Source of the DNA: Nonomuraea corallina | GTDB taxonomy: Bacteria; Actinomycetota; Actinomycetes; Streptosporangiales; Streptosporangiaceae | Direction of reading: 5' to 3' | NCBI RefSeq assembly: GCF_027620315.1 | Contig: NZ_JAPNNL010000017.1 | Location: 1 to 64,000, forward strand | DNA length: 64,000 nt | Part shown: in pieces, positions 7,818 to 19,407 of the stretch | How positions within the stretch are numbered: position 1 is the stretch's first letter | How the letters are laid out: the number at the start of each line of letters is the position of its first letter | Translations under genes and position numbers: made by a program | Notes under the pieces: model-generated | What the model saw: the letters and a program-made list of their open reading frames with translations, nothing else | Database searches by the model: none | Told to the model about the DNA's origin: nothing

Positions 7818-9404
7818 TTATCTGACGAAAAGGCTGGAAGCAGCCGTGTTGGCGAGCTGGAGTACGGGCTCCGGGAACAACCCCACTCCTACCGTAACGA
7901 GCAGCGAGAGCGCGATGACGGCCACGGTCCCCGTACTCGGCACCGCGATCGTCGGTCCGTCCGCCACCGGCTCGCTGAAGAACATCAGCACGATCACGCG
8001 GACGTAGAAGAACGCCGCGATGGCCGAGGCGATGACGCCGACCACGACCAGTCCGGTCATCCAGGCGCCGAGCGCGTCGCCGGCCTCCCTGCCGCTGCCG
8101 ATCGCCGCCGTGAACAGCGCGTACTTGCCGAAGAACCCGCTGGTGAGCGGGATGCCGGCGAAGGCGAGCAGGAAGAAGGCGAACACTCCGGACAGGATCG
8201 GGGCCCGCTTGCCCAGGCCGGCCCACCGGGAGAGGTGGTTGGCCTCGCCGCCGGCGTCGCGCACGAGCGTGACGACGGCGAACGCGCCCACGGTCGCGAC
8301 GCCGTACACCAGCAGGTAGAACAGGATCGCCTGCAGCGAGACGACGTTGCCCGCCCCGGTGTCGTACGTCGCCAGCACGCCCACCAGCAGGAAGCCGGCG
8401 TGCGCGATGGAGGAGTAGGCCAGCATGCGCTTGATGTCGGTCTGCGTGATGGCGATCACGGCGCCGACGATCATCGTCAGCGCGGCGACGACCCACAGCA
8501 CCGGGCGCCAGTCCCAGTCGAGGTTGCCCAGGCCGACCCAGAACACCCGCAGCAGCGCGCCCACGGCCGCCACCAGCGTGCCGGAGGCCATGAGGGCGGT
8601 GATCGGCGTGGGCGCGCCCTGGTAGACGTCCGGCTTCCAGGCCTGGAACGGCGCCGCGCCGATCTTGAACAGCAGGCCCACGCCGAGCAGCGAGGCCCCG
8701 AGCAGCAGCAGCGGGTCGAGCAGCGAGCCCTGAGCCAGCGCCTGGTTGATCCCGGCGAAGGACACCGTGCCGGCGTAGCCGTAGAGCATGGCGGCGCCGT
8801 ACAGGAAGAACGCCGAGGAGAACGCGCCGAGCAGGAAGTACTTCATCGACGCCTCCTGCGACAGCAAGCGGCGCCGGCGGGCCAGGCCGCACAGCAGGTA
8901 GAGCGGCAGCGACATGACTTCCAGGCCGACGAACATCGTCAGCAGGTCGTTCGCGGCGGGGAACATGAGCATGCCGCCCACGGCGAACAGCACCAGCGGG
9001 TAGATCTCGGTGTGCTCGTGCCCCGCCTTCTCGGACGCCTCCTCGTCGGAGCTGCCGGGCACGGACGCGGCCGAGGCGACGAAGTGGCCCTCGTCGTTGA
9101 TCAGCAGCACGCACACGGCGGACAGGACGAGGATGACGCCCCAGATGAACAGCGCGGGCCCGTCGACGGCGAGCGCGCCCATGGCGACCGGCCCGGTCTC
9201 CACGTCGCCCCTGACGACCTGCACGATGACCAGCGCGAACGCGCCGATCAGGGACAGCAGCGTGAGCGGCACCTGGAAGGAGCGGCGCAGGTAGCGAGGC
9301 GCGAACGCCTCCACGAGCACGCCGATGATCGCCGCGCCGAACACCAGCAGCAGCGGCGCCAGGGTCGCGTACTCGATCGTCGGCATCTCGATGGTCGGGT
9401 TCAC
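7818..9404 (-). CDS. nuoN: NADH-quinone oxidoreductase subunit N
   Basis: Antiporter-like membrane subunit of complex I that takes part in proton pumping. It is 528 residues long with about 14 membrane segments; the conserved core with LFKIGAAPFQAWKPDVYQGA and ITQTDIKRMLAYSSIAHAGF is clear, and carries the lysines of the proton channel. An acidic/Ser-rich loop near residues 115-135 is typical of actinobacterial NuoN. Its start overlaps the nuoM stop by four bases (ATGA), indicating translational coupling. Confidence 0.97.
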   Translation of the reverse strand: MNPTIEMPTIEYATLAPLLLVFGAAIIGVLVEAFAPRYLRRSFQVPLTLLSLIGAFALVIVQVVRGDVETGPVAMGALAVDGPALFIWGVILVLSAVCVLLINDEGHFVASAASVPGSSDEEASEKAGHEHTEIYPLVLFAVGGMLMFPAANDLLTMFVGLEVMSLPLYLLCGLARRRRLLSQEASMKYFLLGAFSSAFFLYGAAMLYGYAGTVSFAGINQALAQGSLLDPLLLLGASLLGVGLLFKIGAAPFQAWKPDVYQGAPTPITALMASGTLVAAVGALLRVFWVGLGNLDWDWRPVLWVVAALTMIVGAVIAITQTDIKRMLAYSSIAHAGFLLVGVLATYDTGAGNVVSLQAILFYLLVYGVATVGAFAVVTLVRDAGGEANHLSRWAGLGKRAPILSGVFAFFLLAFAGIPLTSGFFGKYALFTAAIGSGREAGDALGAWMTGLVVVGVIASAIAAFFYVRVIVLMFFSEPVADGPTIAVPSTGTVAVIALSLLVTVGVGLFPEPVLQLANTAASSLFVR

Positions 9405-10966
9405 TGCCCGGCTCCCTTCTCAGCGACGCCCGGGATGTCCACTTGGACGTTCGTCAGGGTGGAGGTGACGGCCGGGTTGATCACGTCAAGCAGCGGCTTG
9501 GGGAAGAACCCGAAGCCGATGATCAGCGCGACGAGCGGGGCCAGGACCCACACCTCGCGGGCGTTCAGGTCCTTGAACGCCTTGACCGGCTCGGCGGTCG
9601 GGCCGTTCATCGCCCGCTGCACCATCCACAGGATGTAGACGGCGGCCAGGATGACGGCCAGCGCGGAGACGATCGCCGCCGCGGCCAGCGCGCCGGAGCC
9701 GAACGCGTCGCTGGAGTACGTGCCGATCATCACCATGAACTCGCTGACGAACGACGACAGCCCCGGCAGCGAGAGCCCGGCCAGACCGGCGACCAGGAAG
9801 AAGCCGGCGAGCACCGGCGTGACCTTCTGGACGCCGCCGTAGTCGGCGATGTGCGGCGAGCCGCGCCTGGCGATGAGGAACCCGGCGGCCAGGAACAGCG
9901 CGCCGGTCGCGAAGCCGTGGTTGACCATGTAGAGAGCCGCCCCGGCCTGGGCGACCTGCGACATGGCGAACACGCCCATGACGATGAAGCCGAAGTGGGA
10001 GATCGACGTGTAGGCGATGAGCCGCTTCATGTCGGTCTGCCCGATGGCCACGATCGCGCCGTAGATGATGCTGATGACCGCGAGCACGATGATCGGCGTG
10101 GTGAACGCCTTGGCCGCGTCCGGGAACAGCTCCAGGCAGAAGCGGAGCATGCCGAACGTGCCCACCTTGTCGAGCACGCCGACGAGCAGCACGGCGGCCC
10201 CGGCGGGCGCCTGCGCGGCGGCGTCGGGCAGCCAGGTGTGCACCGGCCAGAGCGGCGCCTTGATGGCGAAGGCGATGAAGAACCCGGCGAACAGCCACTT
10301 CTGCGTGGCCGGGTCCTGGATGGCCCCGACGAGCTCGGGGAACATGAACGTCCCCTTGCCCGCGACCACGTACAGCCCGATGACCGCGACCAGCATGAGC
10401 AGGCCGCCGAAGAGCGAGTACAGCAGGAACTTGACGGCCGCGTAGGACCGCTGCGCGCCGCCGTACGACCCGATCATGAAGTACATCGGGATCAGCATGG
10501 CTTCGAAGAAGACGTAGAACAGGAAGACGTCGGTCGCCGCGAAGACGCCGATCATCATCGCTTCCAGCACGAGCAGCAGCGAGAAGTACGTCTTCACCGA
10601 CCGCTTGGGCGCGATCACGGTGCCGTCGGCGGCCTTGACCCCGTCGGCGTCGTGCCAGGAGGCCAGCACCACGATCGGCACCAGCACCGCCGACAGCGCG
10701 ATCAGCACCAGCGCGATGCCGTCGACGCCGACGCCGAAGTGCACCCCGAAGCTCGGGATCCAGTCGTACGTGGCCTCGAACTTGAAGCGGTCACCGGCGG
10801 CGTTCGGGAACTGGAACGCCATCACCAGCGTCAGGGCCAGCACCACCAGGGAGACCAGCAGCGTGACCTGCTTGGCCAGGGTGGTGCCGCCCTTCGGGAG
10901 CAGGGCCACCACGACGGCGCCCAGCACGGGCACCGCCATGAGTATTGGGAGCCAGAGTGACGACAT
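9401..10966 (-). CDS. nuoM: NADH-quinone oxidoreductase subunit M
   Basis: Proton-pumping antiporter-like subunit of complex I, 521 residues. Conserved stretches include FFEAMLIPMYFMIGSYGG, AFAIKAPLWPVHTWLPDA and IGQTDMKRLIAYTSISHFGF. The start is the ATG at 10966, which shares one base with the nuoL stop (TGATG); the frame extends upstream only as a shadow of nuoL. Part of the nuoA-N operon. Confidence 0.97.
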   Translation of the reverse strand: MSSLWLPILMAVPVLGAVVVALLPKGGTTLAKQVTLLVSLVVLALTLVMAFQFPNAAGDRFKFEATYDWIPSFGVHFGVGVDGIALVLIALSAVLVPIVVLASWHDADGVKAADGTVIAPKRSVKTYFSLLLVLEAMMIGVFAATDVFLFYVFFEAMLIPMYFMIGSYGGAQRSYAAVKFLLYSLFGGLLMLVAVIGLYVVAGKGTFMFPELVGAIQDPATQKWLFAGFFIAFAIKAPLWPVHTWLPDAAAQAPAGAAVLLVGVLDKVGTFGMLRFCLELFPDAAKAFTTPIIVLAVISIIYGAIVAIGQTDMKRLIAYTSISHFGFIVMGVFAMSQVAQAGAALYMVNHGFATGALFLAAGFLIARRGSPHIADYGGVQKVTPVLAGFFLVAGLAGLSLPGLSSFVSEFMVMIGTYSSDAFGSGALAAAAIVSALAVILAAVYILWMVQRAMNGPTAEPVKAFKDLNAREVWVLAPLVALIIGFGFFPKPLLDVINPAVTSTLTNVQVDIPGVAEKGAGQ

Positions 10967-12864
10967 CAGATGTTCCCAACGAGGAGCAGGGCGCCGGTCA
11001 GGATGGCGGCGCCGAACAGGATGGACAGCGCGTAGGTTCTGGCGAAGCCCGTCTGGAGCCTGCGCAGGCGCCCGGAGCTGCCGCCGATGCCCGCCGCCAG
11101 CCCGTTGACCACGCCGTCGATGCCGCGGTTGTCGAAGTACACCGCGAGACGGGTCAGCCACTGGCCGGGCCGCATGATCAGCGACTCGTTGAGGGCGTCA
11201 CCGTACAGGTCGCGCCGGGCGAACGTGGTGAGGAACGAGCCGCGCGGCTGCACGGCGGGCACCTCGGCGCGCCCGTACTTGAACCAGGCGAACGCCGCGC
11301 CGACCGCGACCAGCGCCAGCGTGGAGAGGCCGGGGACGCTGAAGGGGTGGAAGCCCGGCAGCTCCGCGGGACGGCCGACGGCCGGGGCCAGCCACAGCAG
11401 GAGCGTGTTGCTCAGCACCAGGTAGCCGCCCAGGAAGATCGACCCGATCGACAGCACGATCAGCGGCACCGTCATGACGGCCGGCGACTCGTGCGGGTGG
11501 GCCTCCTTGTCCCAGCGCTTCTCGCCGAAGAAGGTCATGAAGACCATCCGCGACATGTAGAAGCCGGTGAGGCCCGCGCCGAGCACGGCCAGCCAGCCGA
11601 GGACCGGCTCGGCGTGGATCGCCGACTCGATGATGCCGTCCTTGGTGAAGTAACCGGACAGCAGCGGGAACCCGATGATCGCCAGGTAGCCGATGAAGAA
11701 CGTGGCGAAGGTGATCGGCATGTACTTGCGGAGCCCGCCGTACTTGCGCATGTTCACCTCGTCGTTCATGGCGTGCATGACCGAGCCGGCGCCGAGGAAC
11801 ATGTCGGCCTTGAAGAAGCCGTGCGTGATCAGGTGGCCGATGGCGAAGGCGTAGCCCACCGGGCCGAGGCCCGCGCCCAGCATCATGTAGCCGATCTGCG
11901 ACATCGTGGAGCCGGCGAGGCCCTTCTTGATGTCGTCCTTGGCGCAACCGATGATCGCACCGGCGAGCAGCGTGGCCGCGCCGACGATGGCGACGGCGAG
12001 CGCGGCGCCCGACCCCTCGGGGAAGAAGAACGCGCCGGAGCGGACCACCAGGTAGACGCCGGCGGTGACCATGGTCGCCGCGTGGATCAGGGCCGAGACC
12101 GGGGTCGGGCCCTCCATGGCGTCCAGGAGCCAGGACTGCAGCGGGAGCTGGGCGGACTTGCCGCACGCGCCGAGCAGCAGGAGCAGGCCGATGGCCAGCG
12201 TGGTCGGGTTCTCCGAGGTGATGGGCTTCAGCTCGGCGAAGGCGAGCGTGCCGAACGTGGTCCAGATCAGGAACATGCCGACCAGCAGGCCGAAGTCGCC
12301 GACCCGGTTGACCACGAACGCCTTCTTGGCCGCGACCGCCGCCGACGGCTTGAACTGCCAGAACCCGATCAGCAGGTAGGAGGCGAGACCGACGCCCTCC
12401 CAGCCGATGAACAGGGCGAGGTAGTTGTCGGCCAGGACCAGCAGGAGCATGGCCGCGACGAACAGGTTCAGGTAGGCGAAGAACCTGCGCCGGTCGGGGT
12501 CGTGCGCCATGTAGCCGATCGAGTAGATGTGGATCAGCGATCCGACACCGGTGATCAGCAGCGCGAACGCGATCGACAGGGGGTCGACGAGCAACCCCAT
12601 GTCCACCATGCCCGGGATGAACTCCCACAGGTGCACCGCCTGGCGGCGCTGCGCCTCGGGCAGCCCGAGCAGTTGGACGAACGCCAGCACCGCCACGACG
12701 AACGAGGCGAGGGACATGGCCACGCCCAGCAGATGGCCCCACCGGTTGGTGTAGCGGTTGAACACCAGCAGGATGGTCGCCCCCAGCAGCGGGAAGGCGA
12801 TCATCAGCCAGGACATTCCGATCACGCCACCGGCGGTGTGCTGGATGATCTCAACGGGATCCAC
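10966..12864 (-). CDS. nuoL: NADH-quinone oxidoreductase subunit L
   Basis: The largest antiporter-like membrane subunit of complex I, with the long lateral helix at its C-terminus. 632 residues; conserved [33 protein letters not shown] and [14 protein letters not shown] are all present, as is the [13 protein letters not shown] block. It starts 10 bp after nuoK ends. The C-terminal ~60 residues carry the final membrane helix and match the family's usual length. Confidence 0.97.
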   Translation of the reverse strand: MDPVEIIQHTAGGVIGMSWLMIAFPLLGATILLVFNRYTNRWGHLLGVAMSLASFVVAVLAFVQLLGLPEAQRRQAVHLWEFIPGMVDMGLLVDPLSIAFALLITGVGSLIHIYSIGYMAHDPDRRRFFAYLNLFVAAMLLLVLADNYLALFIGWEGVGLASYLLIGFWQFKPSAAVAAKKAFVVNRVGDFGLLVGMFLIWTTFGTLAFAELKPITSENPTTLAIGLLLLLGACGKSAQLPLQSWLLDAMEGPTPVSALIHAATMVTAGVYLVVRSGAFFFPEGSGAALAVAIVGAATLLAGAIIGCAKDDIKKGLAGSTMSQIGYMMLGAGLGPVGYAFAIGHLITHGFFKADMFLGAGSVMHAMNDEVNMRKYGGLRKYMPITFATFFIGYLAIIGFPLLSGYFTKDGIIESAIHAEPVLGWLAVLGAGLTGFYMSRMVFMTFFGEKRWDKEAHPHESPAVMTVPLIVLSIGSIFLGGYLVLSNTLLLWLAPAVGRPAELPGFHPFSVPGLSTLALVAVGAAFAWFKYGRAEVPAVQPRGSFLTTFARRDLYGDALNESLIMRPGQWLTRLAVYFDNRGIDGVVNGLAAGIGGSSGRLRRLQTGFARTYALSILFGAAILTGALLLVGNI

Positions 12865-12874
12865 CAGTCACCTC

Positions 12875-13171
12875 TTAGTACTTCAGCAGGTTGGCGTCGT
12901 CGACGGACGCGGACCTGCGGGTTCGGAAGATCGTCACGATGATGGCCAGGCCGACCACGACCTCGGCCGCGGCCACCACCATCACGAAGAACGCGATGAT
13001 CTGGCCTTCCAGGTTGCCGACTTGCCTGGCGAACGTGACGAAGGCGAGGTTGCAGGCGTTGAGCATGAGCTCGACGCACATGAACACCACGATCGCGTTG
13101 CGCCGGATCAGCACGCCGACCGCGCCGATCGCGAACAGCAGGCCGGACAGGATGAGGTACTGCGTGGTCAC
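12875..13171 (-). CDS. nuoK: NADH-quinone oxidoreductase subunit K
   Basis: Small membrane subunit with three membrane helices, 98 residues. The motif [16 protein letters not shown] carries the conserved membrane glutamate, and a second glutamate lies in the [11 protein letters not shown] helix; both belong to the proton path in characterised complex I. The start overlaps the nuoJ stop by four bases. Confidence 0.97.
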   Translation of the reverse strand: MTTQYLILSGLLFAIGAVGVLIRRNAIVVFMCVELMLNACNLAFVTFARQVGNLEGQIIAFFVMVVAAAEVVVGLAIIVTIFRTRRSASVDDANLLKY

Positions 13172-13929
13172 TCGGACTCCTCCTCGGCCCGGGCCCGGAT
13201 GGCCTCGGCGAACTTGGGATCCGAGGGCAGCCGGTCCTGCTCGACGTCATAGCGCGCGATGTAGGGGTTGACCGACTCCTCGGACACCGACCCGTCCGGG
13301 AGCAGCGCCGGCATGTCGACCGCGTTGCCCCTGGCGTACGTGCCGGGCCCCGGCAGCGGCGTCGGCCGGTCGCTGAGGAACCGCGCCCGGGACAGGTCCT
13401 TCTGCGTGGCCTTCTTGGCGACCCGCTCGCGGTGCGCCAGCACCATCGCGGCGAGCGCGGCGGTGATGAGCAGCGCCGAGGTGACCTCGAAGGCGAACAC
13501 GTACTTGGTGAACAGCAGCAGCGCGATCGAGCGGACGTAGCCGCCGCCCTGCGCGGTGGCCGCGGCGAGCCCCGCCTGCGAGCCGAAGGTCGCGTTGCCG
13601 ACGGCCAGCACGATCAGCGAGGCGAAGCCGATCCCGGCGATGACCGCCCAGAACCGCTGCCCGCGCAACGTCTCGACCAGCGAGTCGGAGCTGTCGACGC
13701 CGACCAGCATGAGCACGAACAGGAACAGCATCATGACGGCGCCGGTGTAGACGATGATCTGCACCGCCGCCAGGAAGGGCGCTTCCTGGACCGCGTACAG
13801 GACCGCCAGGCAGAGCATCACGGTGCCGAGCATCAGCGCCGAGTAGACGGCCTTCCTGTTGAAGACCATGCCGAGCGCGGCGCCGACGGACACGACGGCG
13901 AGCACCCAGAACGTGATGGTCTCACCCAT
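13168..13929 (-). CDS. nuoJ: NADH-quinone oxidoreductase subunit J
   Basis: Membrane subunit with five helices; [20 protein letters not shown] (residues ~48-67) is the family signature. It has 253 residues, longer than the ~170-200 of many bacteria because of a hydrophilic C-terminal tail of ~90 residues ([20 protein letters not shown] and on), as usual in actinobacteria. Its start overlaps the end of nuoI by eight bases. Confidence 0.96.
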   Translation of the reverse strand: MGETITFWVLAVVSVGAALGMVFNRKAVYSALMLGTVMLCLAVLYAVQEAPFLAAVQIIVYTGAVMMLFLFVLMLVGVDSSDSLVETLRGQRFWAVIAGIGFASLIVLAVGNATFGSQAGLAAATAQGGGYVRSIALLLFTKYVFAFEVTSALLITAALAAMVLAHRERVAKKATQKDLSRARFLSDRPTPLPGPGTYARGNAVDMPALLPDGSVSEESVNPYIARYDVEQDRLPSDPKFAEAIRARAEEESE

Positions 13930-14437
13930 TGGTCCGTCCCAGCCGGTAGTAGTCCTCTTCGGTCTCGCCCAGGCGCATGGGGTGCGGCGGCTGCTCCATG
14001 CCCTGCGTGAGCGGGGCCAGGAGCATCTCCTTGGTGAAGATCAGCGCCTCACGACTGCTGTCGGCGAGCTCGTACTCGTTGGTCATCGTGAGCGCCCGCG
14101 TCGGGCACGCCTCGATGCACAGCCCGCACAGGATGCAGCGCAGGTAGTTGATCTGGTAGGTGCGCCCGTAACGCTCGCCCGGAGAATAGCGCTCCTCCTC
14201 GGTGTTGTCCGCGCCTTCGACGTAGATCGCGTCGGCCGGACACGCCCAGGCGCACAGCTCGCACCCCACGCACTTCTCCAGGCCGTCGGGCCAGCGGTTG
14301 AGCTGGTGGCGACCGTGGAAGCGCGGAGCCGTCGGCTTCTTGACCTCCGGGTAGTTGGTCGTGACGGGCTTCTTGAACATCGTGTGGAAGGTGACCCCGA
14401 AGCCCTTGACGGGGTTCAGCCAATCAGTTAGTCCCAC
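13922..14437 (-). CDS. nuoI: NADH-quinone oxidoreductase subunit I
   Basis: Peripheral-arm subunit that holds two [4Fe-4S] clusters (N6a and N6b). Both ferredoxin motifs are visible: [12 protein letters not shown] and [13 protein letters not shown] chose the GTG at 14437 (protein begins [14 protein letters not shown]) because AAGGAG lies just upstream; the frame upstream to 14503 lies inside nuoH. The start overlaps the nuoH end by 14 bases. Length 171 residues. Confidence 0.96.
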   Translation of the reverse strand: MGLTDWLNPVKGFGVTFHTMFKKPVTTNYPEVKKPTAPRFHGRHQLNRWPDGLEKCVGCELCAWACPADAIYVEGADNTEEERYSPGERYGRTYQINYLRCILCGLCIEACPTRALTMTNEYELADSSREALIFTKEMLLAPLTQGMEQPPHPMRLGETEEDYYRLGRTNG

Positions 14438-15740
14438 TGGGAATCTCCTTGTGCTGCGCCCCGTGGTAGTGCGGCAGGTCGAGCGGCGGCACAGGGAAGC
14501 CACCGGCTGCCGGCTCCTTGGACAGCGTCTCGAACTCGGCTTCGACCTCCGCCTTCGTGGCCTCCTTGCGCCGCTGGTTGACGGTGTCGAACCGCATCCA
14601 GATCGCCATCGCGCCGATCACGACGATCGCGCCGAGGCCGGCGGCGATGTAGAGGTCGCCCTCGAAGGTGCCGTTGTTGACGAAGATCACGTTGCGCACG
14701 GCGGCGACGAGGAGGATCCAGGCCAGGTTGACCGGGATCAGCACCTTCCAGCCCAGCGACATCAGCTGGTCGTAGCGGACGCGCGGCAGCGAGGCCCGCA
14801 CCCACACGATGAAGCAGAACGTGAGCACGAACTTGATGAGGAACCACAGCACCGGCCACCAGCCCGCGTTGGCGCCCTCCCACAGCGAGATGGGGAACGG
14901 CGCCCGCCAGCCGCCGAGGAACAGCGTCACGGCGATGCCGGAGGCGGTGAAGGTGTGGACGTACTCGCCCATCATGATCAGCGCGAACTTCAGCGAGGAG
15001 GAGTACTCCGTCTGGAAGCCGCCGACCAGCTCGCCCTCGCCCTCGGGCAGGTCGAACGGGATGCGGGCCGCCTCGCCGAACATGCAGATCACGTAGACCA
15101 GGAACGACGGGATGAGCAGCACGGCGTACCAGGTCTGCTGCTGCGCCGCGACGATCTCCGAGGTGGACAGCGTCCCGGCGAACAGGAAGATGGCCACGAA
15201 CGACAGGCCCATCGCGATCTCGTACGAGACCACCTGGGCCGCCGAGCGCAGGCCGCCGAGCAGCGCGTACGGCGAGCGCGAGGACCAGCCGGCGAGCACC
15301 ACGCCGTAGACGGACACGGCGCCCATGGCGAGCATGAACAGCACCGCCACCGGCAGGTCGACCAGCTGCAGCGGCGTCTGCACGCCGAACAGGTTGACCA
15401 TCGGCCCGAACGGGATGATGGAGAAGGCCAGGAAGGCCGGCACCACCATGATGATCGGGGCCAGCAGGTAGAGCACCTTGTCCACGGTCCGCGGGAACAG
15501 GTCCTCCTTCAGCCCCATCTTCAGGCCGTCGGCGACGGACTGCAGGATGCCGAACTTTCCCGCCCGGTTCGGGCCGTAGCGGTGCTGCATCCTGGCGATC
15601 AGCTTCCGCTCGAACCAGACGCCGAGCAGGATGCCCACCATGATGAAGGCGAAGAGCATCACGGCCTTGATGATGATGATCCAGAGCGGGTCCTTGCCGA
15701 AGTCGGCGAGGGTCGGATCGGCCGCGAGAACGAGGGTCAT
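14424..15740 (-). CDS. nuoH: NADH-quinone oxidoreductase subunit H
   Basis: Membrane subunit that forms much of the quinone-binding cavity. 438 residues; conserved [20 protein letters not shown] near the N-terminus, and [20 protein letters not shown] with the quinone-site residues in the middle. A charged C-terminal tail of ~60 residues is normal for actinobacterial NuoH. The start overlaps the nuoG stop by four bases. Confidence 0.97.
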   Translation of the reverse strand: MTLVLAADPTLADFGKDPLWIIIIKAVMLFAFIMVGILLGVWFERKLIARMQHRYGPNRAGKFGILQSVADGLKMGLKEDLFPRTVDKVLYLLAPIIMVVPAFLAFSIIPFGPMVNLFGVQTPLQLVDLPVAVLFMLAMGAVSVYGVVLAGWSSRSPYALLGGLRSAAQVVSYEIAMGLSFVAIFLFAGTLSTSEIVAAQQQTWYAVLLIPSFLVYVICMFGEAARIPFDLPEGEGELVGGFQTEYSSSLKFALIMMGEYVHTFTASGIAVTLFLGGWRAPFPISLWEGANAGWWPVLWFLIKFVLTFCFIVWVRASLPRVRYDQLMSLGWKVLIPVNLAWILLVAAVRNVIFVNNGTFEGDLYIAAGLGAIVVIGAMAIWMRFDTVNQRRKEATKAEVEAEFETLSKEPAAGGFPVPPLDLPHYHGAQHKEIPSGTN

Positions 15741-18121
15741 GAGGCGCTCCCGATCGTGACGATGTCGCCGGCCACCGCGCCCAGGTCGCGGGTGACCGAG
15801 CAGCCGCCCGAGTTCGACGGCACCCAGACCACGCGGTCCGGCAGGTCGGCGATGCGGACGGGCAACGTGACGGCGTTGGGGCCGCGGCCCCCGACGACGA
15901 GCTTGTCACCGTCGGCGACGCCGATCTCCGCCGCCGTGCTCGCCGAGACCAGCGCCTCTGGCGCGCGGGCGGTGCCGGCGAGGTACGGCTCGCCGTCCTG
16001 GAGCCGGCCGTCGTCGAGCAGCAGGTGCCAGGTCGCCAGCAGGGCCTCGCCGGCGCCGGGCACGGGCCTGGCCCGGGTGGCGACGGACGGGGCGGCGACA
16101 CGGCCGCCGCGCCAGGCGCCGATGGACGTCAGCTCCCGGCGCGCGGCCTGCGCGTCGGGCAGTCCCAGGTGGACGTCCATCCGGTCGGCCAGGTTGCCGA
16201 TCACGGCCAGGTCGCTCTGCAGGCCGGGCACCTTGAGCGGCGCGCCGAACGAGCGGCCCCTGCCCTCCCAGTTGACGAACGTGCCGCCCTTCTCCTGGAC
16301 GGTGGCGACCGGCAGCACCACGTCGGCCCGGTCGGTGACCGCGCTGGCGCGGGTCTCCAGGCTGACGATGAACGGCATCCGCTCCAGCGCCTCCAGCGCC
16401 AGCGCCGGATCGGGCAGGTCGTACGGGTCGACTCCGGCCACCACCAGCGCGTCGAGCTCGCCCTCCAGGGCGGCGGCGAGGATGCCCGCGGTGTCGAGGC
16501 CCGGCTCGGCCGGCAGCGAGGCGACGCCCCACACGCGGGCGACCTCGGCCCTGGCGGCCTCGTCCTCGACCGGCCGGCCGATCGGCAGCAGGTTGGGCAG
16601 CGCGCCCGCCTCGACGGCGCCGCGCTCACCGGCCCGGCGCGGGATCCAGGCGACCCTGGCGCCGGAGGAGGCCAGCCGCACCAGCGCGGACAGCGCGCCG
16701 GGGACCGTGGCCAGCCGCTCGCCGGCCAGCACGATCGTGCCGGGGGCCAGCGTGGCGGCCAGTTCGCCGAGCGCGTCGGCCTCGCCGCCGGGGGCGGTGC
16801 GGATGAGCGTGCCGCCCATCTTGGCCAGGCTCTTGGTGGCGAACGGGGCGATCGAGGTGACCTGGAGCCCGCGCTTGCGCCACGCCTTGCGCAGGCGCAG
16901 GAAGACGATCGGCGACTCCTCCTCGGGCTCGAACCCGGCGAGCACCACGGCGGGAGCGCTCTCCAGGTCGGCGTAGGAGATCTCGATGCCCGTGCCGGCG
17001 ACCGCGTGCGCGAGGAAGCTCGCCTCCTCGGCGGAGTGCGGCCGGGCGCGGAAGTCGATGTCGTTGCTGCCGAGCGCGATGCGGGTGAACTTGGCGTAGG
17101 CGTAGGCGTCCTCGACCGTGAGCCGGCCGCCGATCAGCACGCCGGCCTTGCCGCGGGCGGCCGTCAGGCCCTGCGCGGCCACGCTCAGCGCCTCCGGCCA
17201 CGAGGCGGGCACGAGCACGCCGTCCTCGTCGCGGACCAGCGGCGTCCTGAGCCGGTCGGGCTGGGTGGCGTAGGTGAACGCCCAGCGGCCCTTGTCGCAG
17301 TTCCACTCCTCGTTGACCTGCGGGTCGTTGCCCGCCAGGCGGCGGGTGACCCGGCCGCGCCGGTGGTCGGTGCGCTGGGCGCAGCCGGAGGCGCAGTGCT
17401 CGCACGCGCTGGGCGTGGAGACCAGGTCGAACGGGCGGGCCCGGAACCGGTAGGCGGCGCCGGTCAGCGCGCCCACCGGGCAGATCTGCACCGTGTTGCC
17501 GGAGAAGTAGGACTGGAACGGCTCGCCGTCGGCGACGCCGACCTGCTCCTTGGCGCCCCGCTCGAAGAAGTCGATGAACGGGTCGCCGGCGATCTGGTCG
17601 GAGAAGCGGATGCAGCGCGCGCACTGGACGCAGCGCTCGCGGTCGAGCAGCACCTGCGTGGACAGGGGCAGCGGCTTGGGGAAGGTCCGCTTGCGCTCCT
17701 GGAAGCGGGACTCGCCCTGGCCGTTGGACATGGCCTGGTTCTGCAGCGGGCACTCGCCGCCCTTGTCGCACGTCGGGCAGTCGAGCGGGTGGTTGATGAG
17801 CAGGAACTCCATCGCCCCGCGCTGCGCCTTCTCGGCGACCGCCGAGGTGAGCTGCGTCTGCACGACCATGCCCTGGGCGACCTCGATCGCGCACGACGGC
17901 TGCGGCTTGGGAAAGCCGCGGCCGTTGCCCGCGTCGGGGATGTCGACCAGGCACTGGCGGCAGTTGGCCGCCGGGTCGAGCAGCGGGTGGTCGCAGAACC
18001 TGGGGATCTGGATGCCCAGCAGCTCGGCCGCCCGGATGATCAGCGTGCCCTTCGGGACGCTGATCTGGAACCCGTCGATCGTGCAGGTCACCAGGTTCGT
18101 CTCTACAGCGGTTGTGGTCAC
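15737..18121 (-). CDS. nuoG: NADH-quinone oxidoreductase subunit G
   Basis: Iron-sulfur subunit of the peripheral arm, 794 residues. The N-terminal [2Fe-2S] domain ends in CRQCLVDI; the NuoG-type cluster motif includes [17 protein letters not shown], and a [4Fe-4S] pair includes [18 protein letters not shown] starts the molybdopterin-oxidoreductase-like part, which no longer binds molybdenum in this family. It overlaps nuoF by four bases at its start, with ATGA coupling. Confidence 0.97.
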   Translation of the reverse strand: MTTTAVETNLVTCTIDGFQISVPKGTLIIRAAELLGIQIPRFCDHPLLDPAANCRQCLVDIPDAGNGRGFPKPQPSCAIEVAQGMVVQTQLTSAVAEKAQRGAMEFLLINHPLDCPTCDKGGECPLQNQAMSNGQGESRFQERKRTFPKPLPLSTQVLLDRERCVQCARCIRFSDQIAGDPFIDFFERGAKEQVGVADGEPFQSYFSGNTVQICPVGALTGAAYRFRARPFDLVSTPSACEHCASGCAQRTDHRRGRVTRRLAGNDPQVNEEWNCDKGRWAFTYATQPDRLRTPLVRDEDGVLVPASWPEALSVAAQGLTAARGKAGVLIGGRLTVEDAYAYAKFTRIALGSNDIDFRARPHSAEEASFLAHAVAGTGIEISYADLESAPAVVLAGFEPEEESPIVFLRLRKAWRKRGLQVTSIAPFATKSLAKMGGTLIRTAPGGEADALGELAATLAPGTIVLAGERLATVPGALSALVRLASSGARVAWIPRRAGERGAVEAGALPNLLPIGRPVEDEAARAEVARVWGVASLPAEPGLDTAGILAAALEGELDALVVAGVDPYDLPDPALALEALERMPFIVSLETRASAVTDRADVVLPVATVQEKGGTFVNWEGRGRSFGAPLKVPGLQSDLAVIGNLADRMDVHLGLPDAQAARRELTSIGAWRGGRVAAPSVATRARPVPGAGEALLATWHLLLDDGRLQDGEPYLAGTARAPEALVSASTAAEIGVADGDKLVVGGRGPNAVTLPVRIADLPDRVVWVPSNSGGCSVTRDLGAVAGDIVTIGSAS

Positions 18122-19407
18122 CGGTCACCCCACACAGTGGACTTTTTCGGGTCGAACGGGCAGCCGCCGACCTCGAAGTGCTTGAGGTACTCCTCGCGGA
18201 AGTACTTCACAGACGAGTGGATCGGGCTGGTCGCGCCGTCGCCGAGGGCGCAGAAGGAGCGGCCGAGGATGTTGTCCGCGATGTCGGTGATCGTGGACAG
18301 GTCCTCCTCGGTGCCCTGGCCGGCCTCCAGGCGCTTGAGCACCTGCTTGAGCCAGTAGGTGCCCTCGCGGCACGGCGTGCACTTGCCGCACGACTCGTGG
18401 GCGTAGAACTCGGTCCAGCGCAGCACGGTGCGGACCACGCAGGTGGTCTCGTCGAAGATCTGCAGCGCTCGGGTGCCGAGCATGGAGCCCTTCGCGCCGA
18501 CGGCCTCGAAGTCGAGCGGGACGTCGAGGTGCTCGTCGGTGAAGATGGGCGTGGACGAGCCGCCCGGGGTCCAGAACTTGATCTGGTGCCCCTCGCGGAC
18601 GCCGCCCGCCATGTCGAGCAGCTCGCGCAGCGTGATGCCGAGCGGGGCCTCGTACTGGCCGGGCCGCGTGACGTGGCCGCTCAGCGAGAAGATGCCGAAG
18701 CCCTTGGACTTCTCGGTGCCCATCCCGGCGAACCAGTCGGCGCCGTTGGCGATGATGCTGGGAACACTCGCCACAGACTCCACGTTGTTCACAACAGTAG
18801 GCGAGGCGTACAGGCCCGCCACGGCCGGGAACGGAGGCTTGAGCCGCGGTTGACCCCTGAAGCCCTCCAGCGAGTCGAGCAGCGCGGTCTCCTCGCCGCA
18901 GATGTAGGCGCCCGCCCCGCTGTGCACGACGAGCTCCAGGTCGTAGCCGGAGCCGAAGATGTCGGTGCCGAGATAGCCCTTCTCGTACGCCTCGCGCACG
19001 GCCGCGTGCAGCCGCCGGATGACGTGCAGCACCTCCCCGCGCACGTAGATGAAGGCGTGGTTGGCCCGGATCGCGTACGAGGTGATGATGACGCCCTCGA
19101 CCAGCGAGTGCGGGTTGGCCATCATCAGCGGGATGTCCTTGCAGGTGCCCGGCTCCGACTCGTCGGCGTTGACGACGAGGTAGTGCGGCTTGCCGTCACC
19201 CTGGGGGATGAACCCCCACTTCATGCCGGTGGGGAAGCCCGCGCCGCCGCGGCCGCGCAGTCCGGAGTCCTTGACGGCCTGGATGACCGCGTCGGGGTCC
19301 ATGCCCAGCGCCTTCTTGGCCGCCTCGTACGGGCCGTAGCCGTCGATGGTGAAGGAGTCGGGCCTGTCCCAGCTCGCGGTCAGAACCGGAGTAAGGGTAG
19401 TGCTCAT
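18118..19407 (-). CDS. nuoF: NADH-quinone oxidoreductase subunit F
   Basis: NADH- and FMN-binding subunit with the N3 [4Fe-4S] cluster; it is where NADH is oxidised. The glycine-rich [18 protein letters not shown] binds NADH, and [12 protein letters not shown] gives the cluster cysteines. I chose the ATG at 19407 (MSTTLTPV), which overlaps the nuoE stop as ATGA, rather than the frame's longer start at 19425. Length 429 residues. Confidence 0.97.
   Translation of the reverse strand: MSTTLTPVLTASWDRPDSFTIDGYGPYEAAKKALGMDPDAVIQAVKDSGLRGRGGAGFPTGMKWGFIPQGDGKPHYLVVNADESEPGTCKDIPLMMANPHSLVEGVIITSYAIRANHAFIYVRGEVLHVIRRLHAAVREAYEKGYLGTDIFGSGYDLELVVHSGAGAYICGEETALLDSLEGFRGQPRLKPPFPAVAGLYASPTVVNNVESVASVPSIIANGADWFAGMGTEKSKGFGIFSLSGHVTRPGQYEAPLGITLRELLDMAGGVREGHQIKFWTPGGSSTPIFTDEHLDVPLDFEAVGAKGSMLGTRALQIFDETTCVVRTVLRWTEFYAHESCGKCTPCREGTYWLKQVLKRLEAGQGTEEDLSTITDIADNILGRSFCALGDGATSPIHSSVKYFREEYLKHFEVGGCPFDPKKSTVWGDR

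Noticed and set aside
7807-9114. N-terminal extension of the polyprenyl synthase frame
   Set aside because: Runs inside nuoN in another frame; the family begins near the ATG at 7806.
9443-18358. Long plus-strand frames (up to 873 codons) opposite nuoM, nuoL, nuoJ-H and nuoG
   Set aside because: Arg/His/Gln/Gly-rich translations typical of reversed high-GC genes; the minus strand encodes clear complex I subunits with all motifs.
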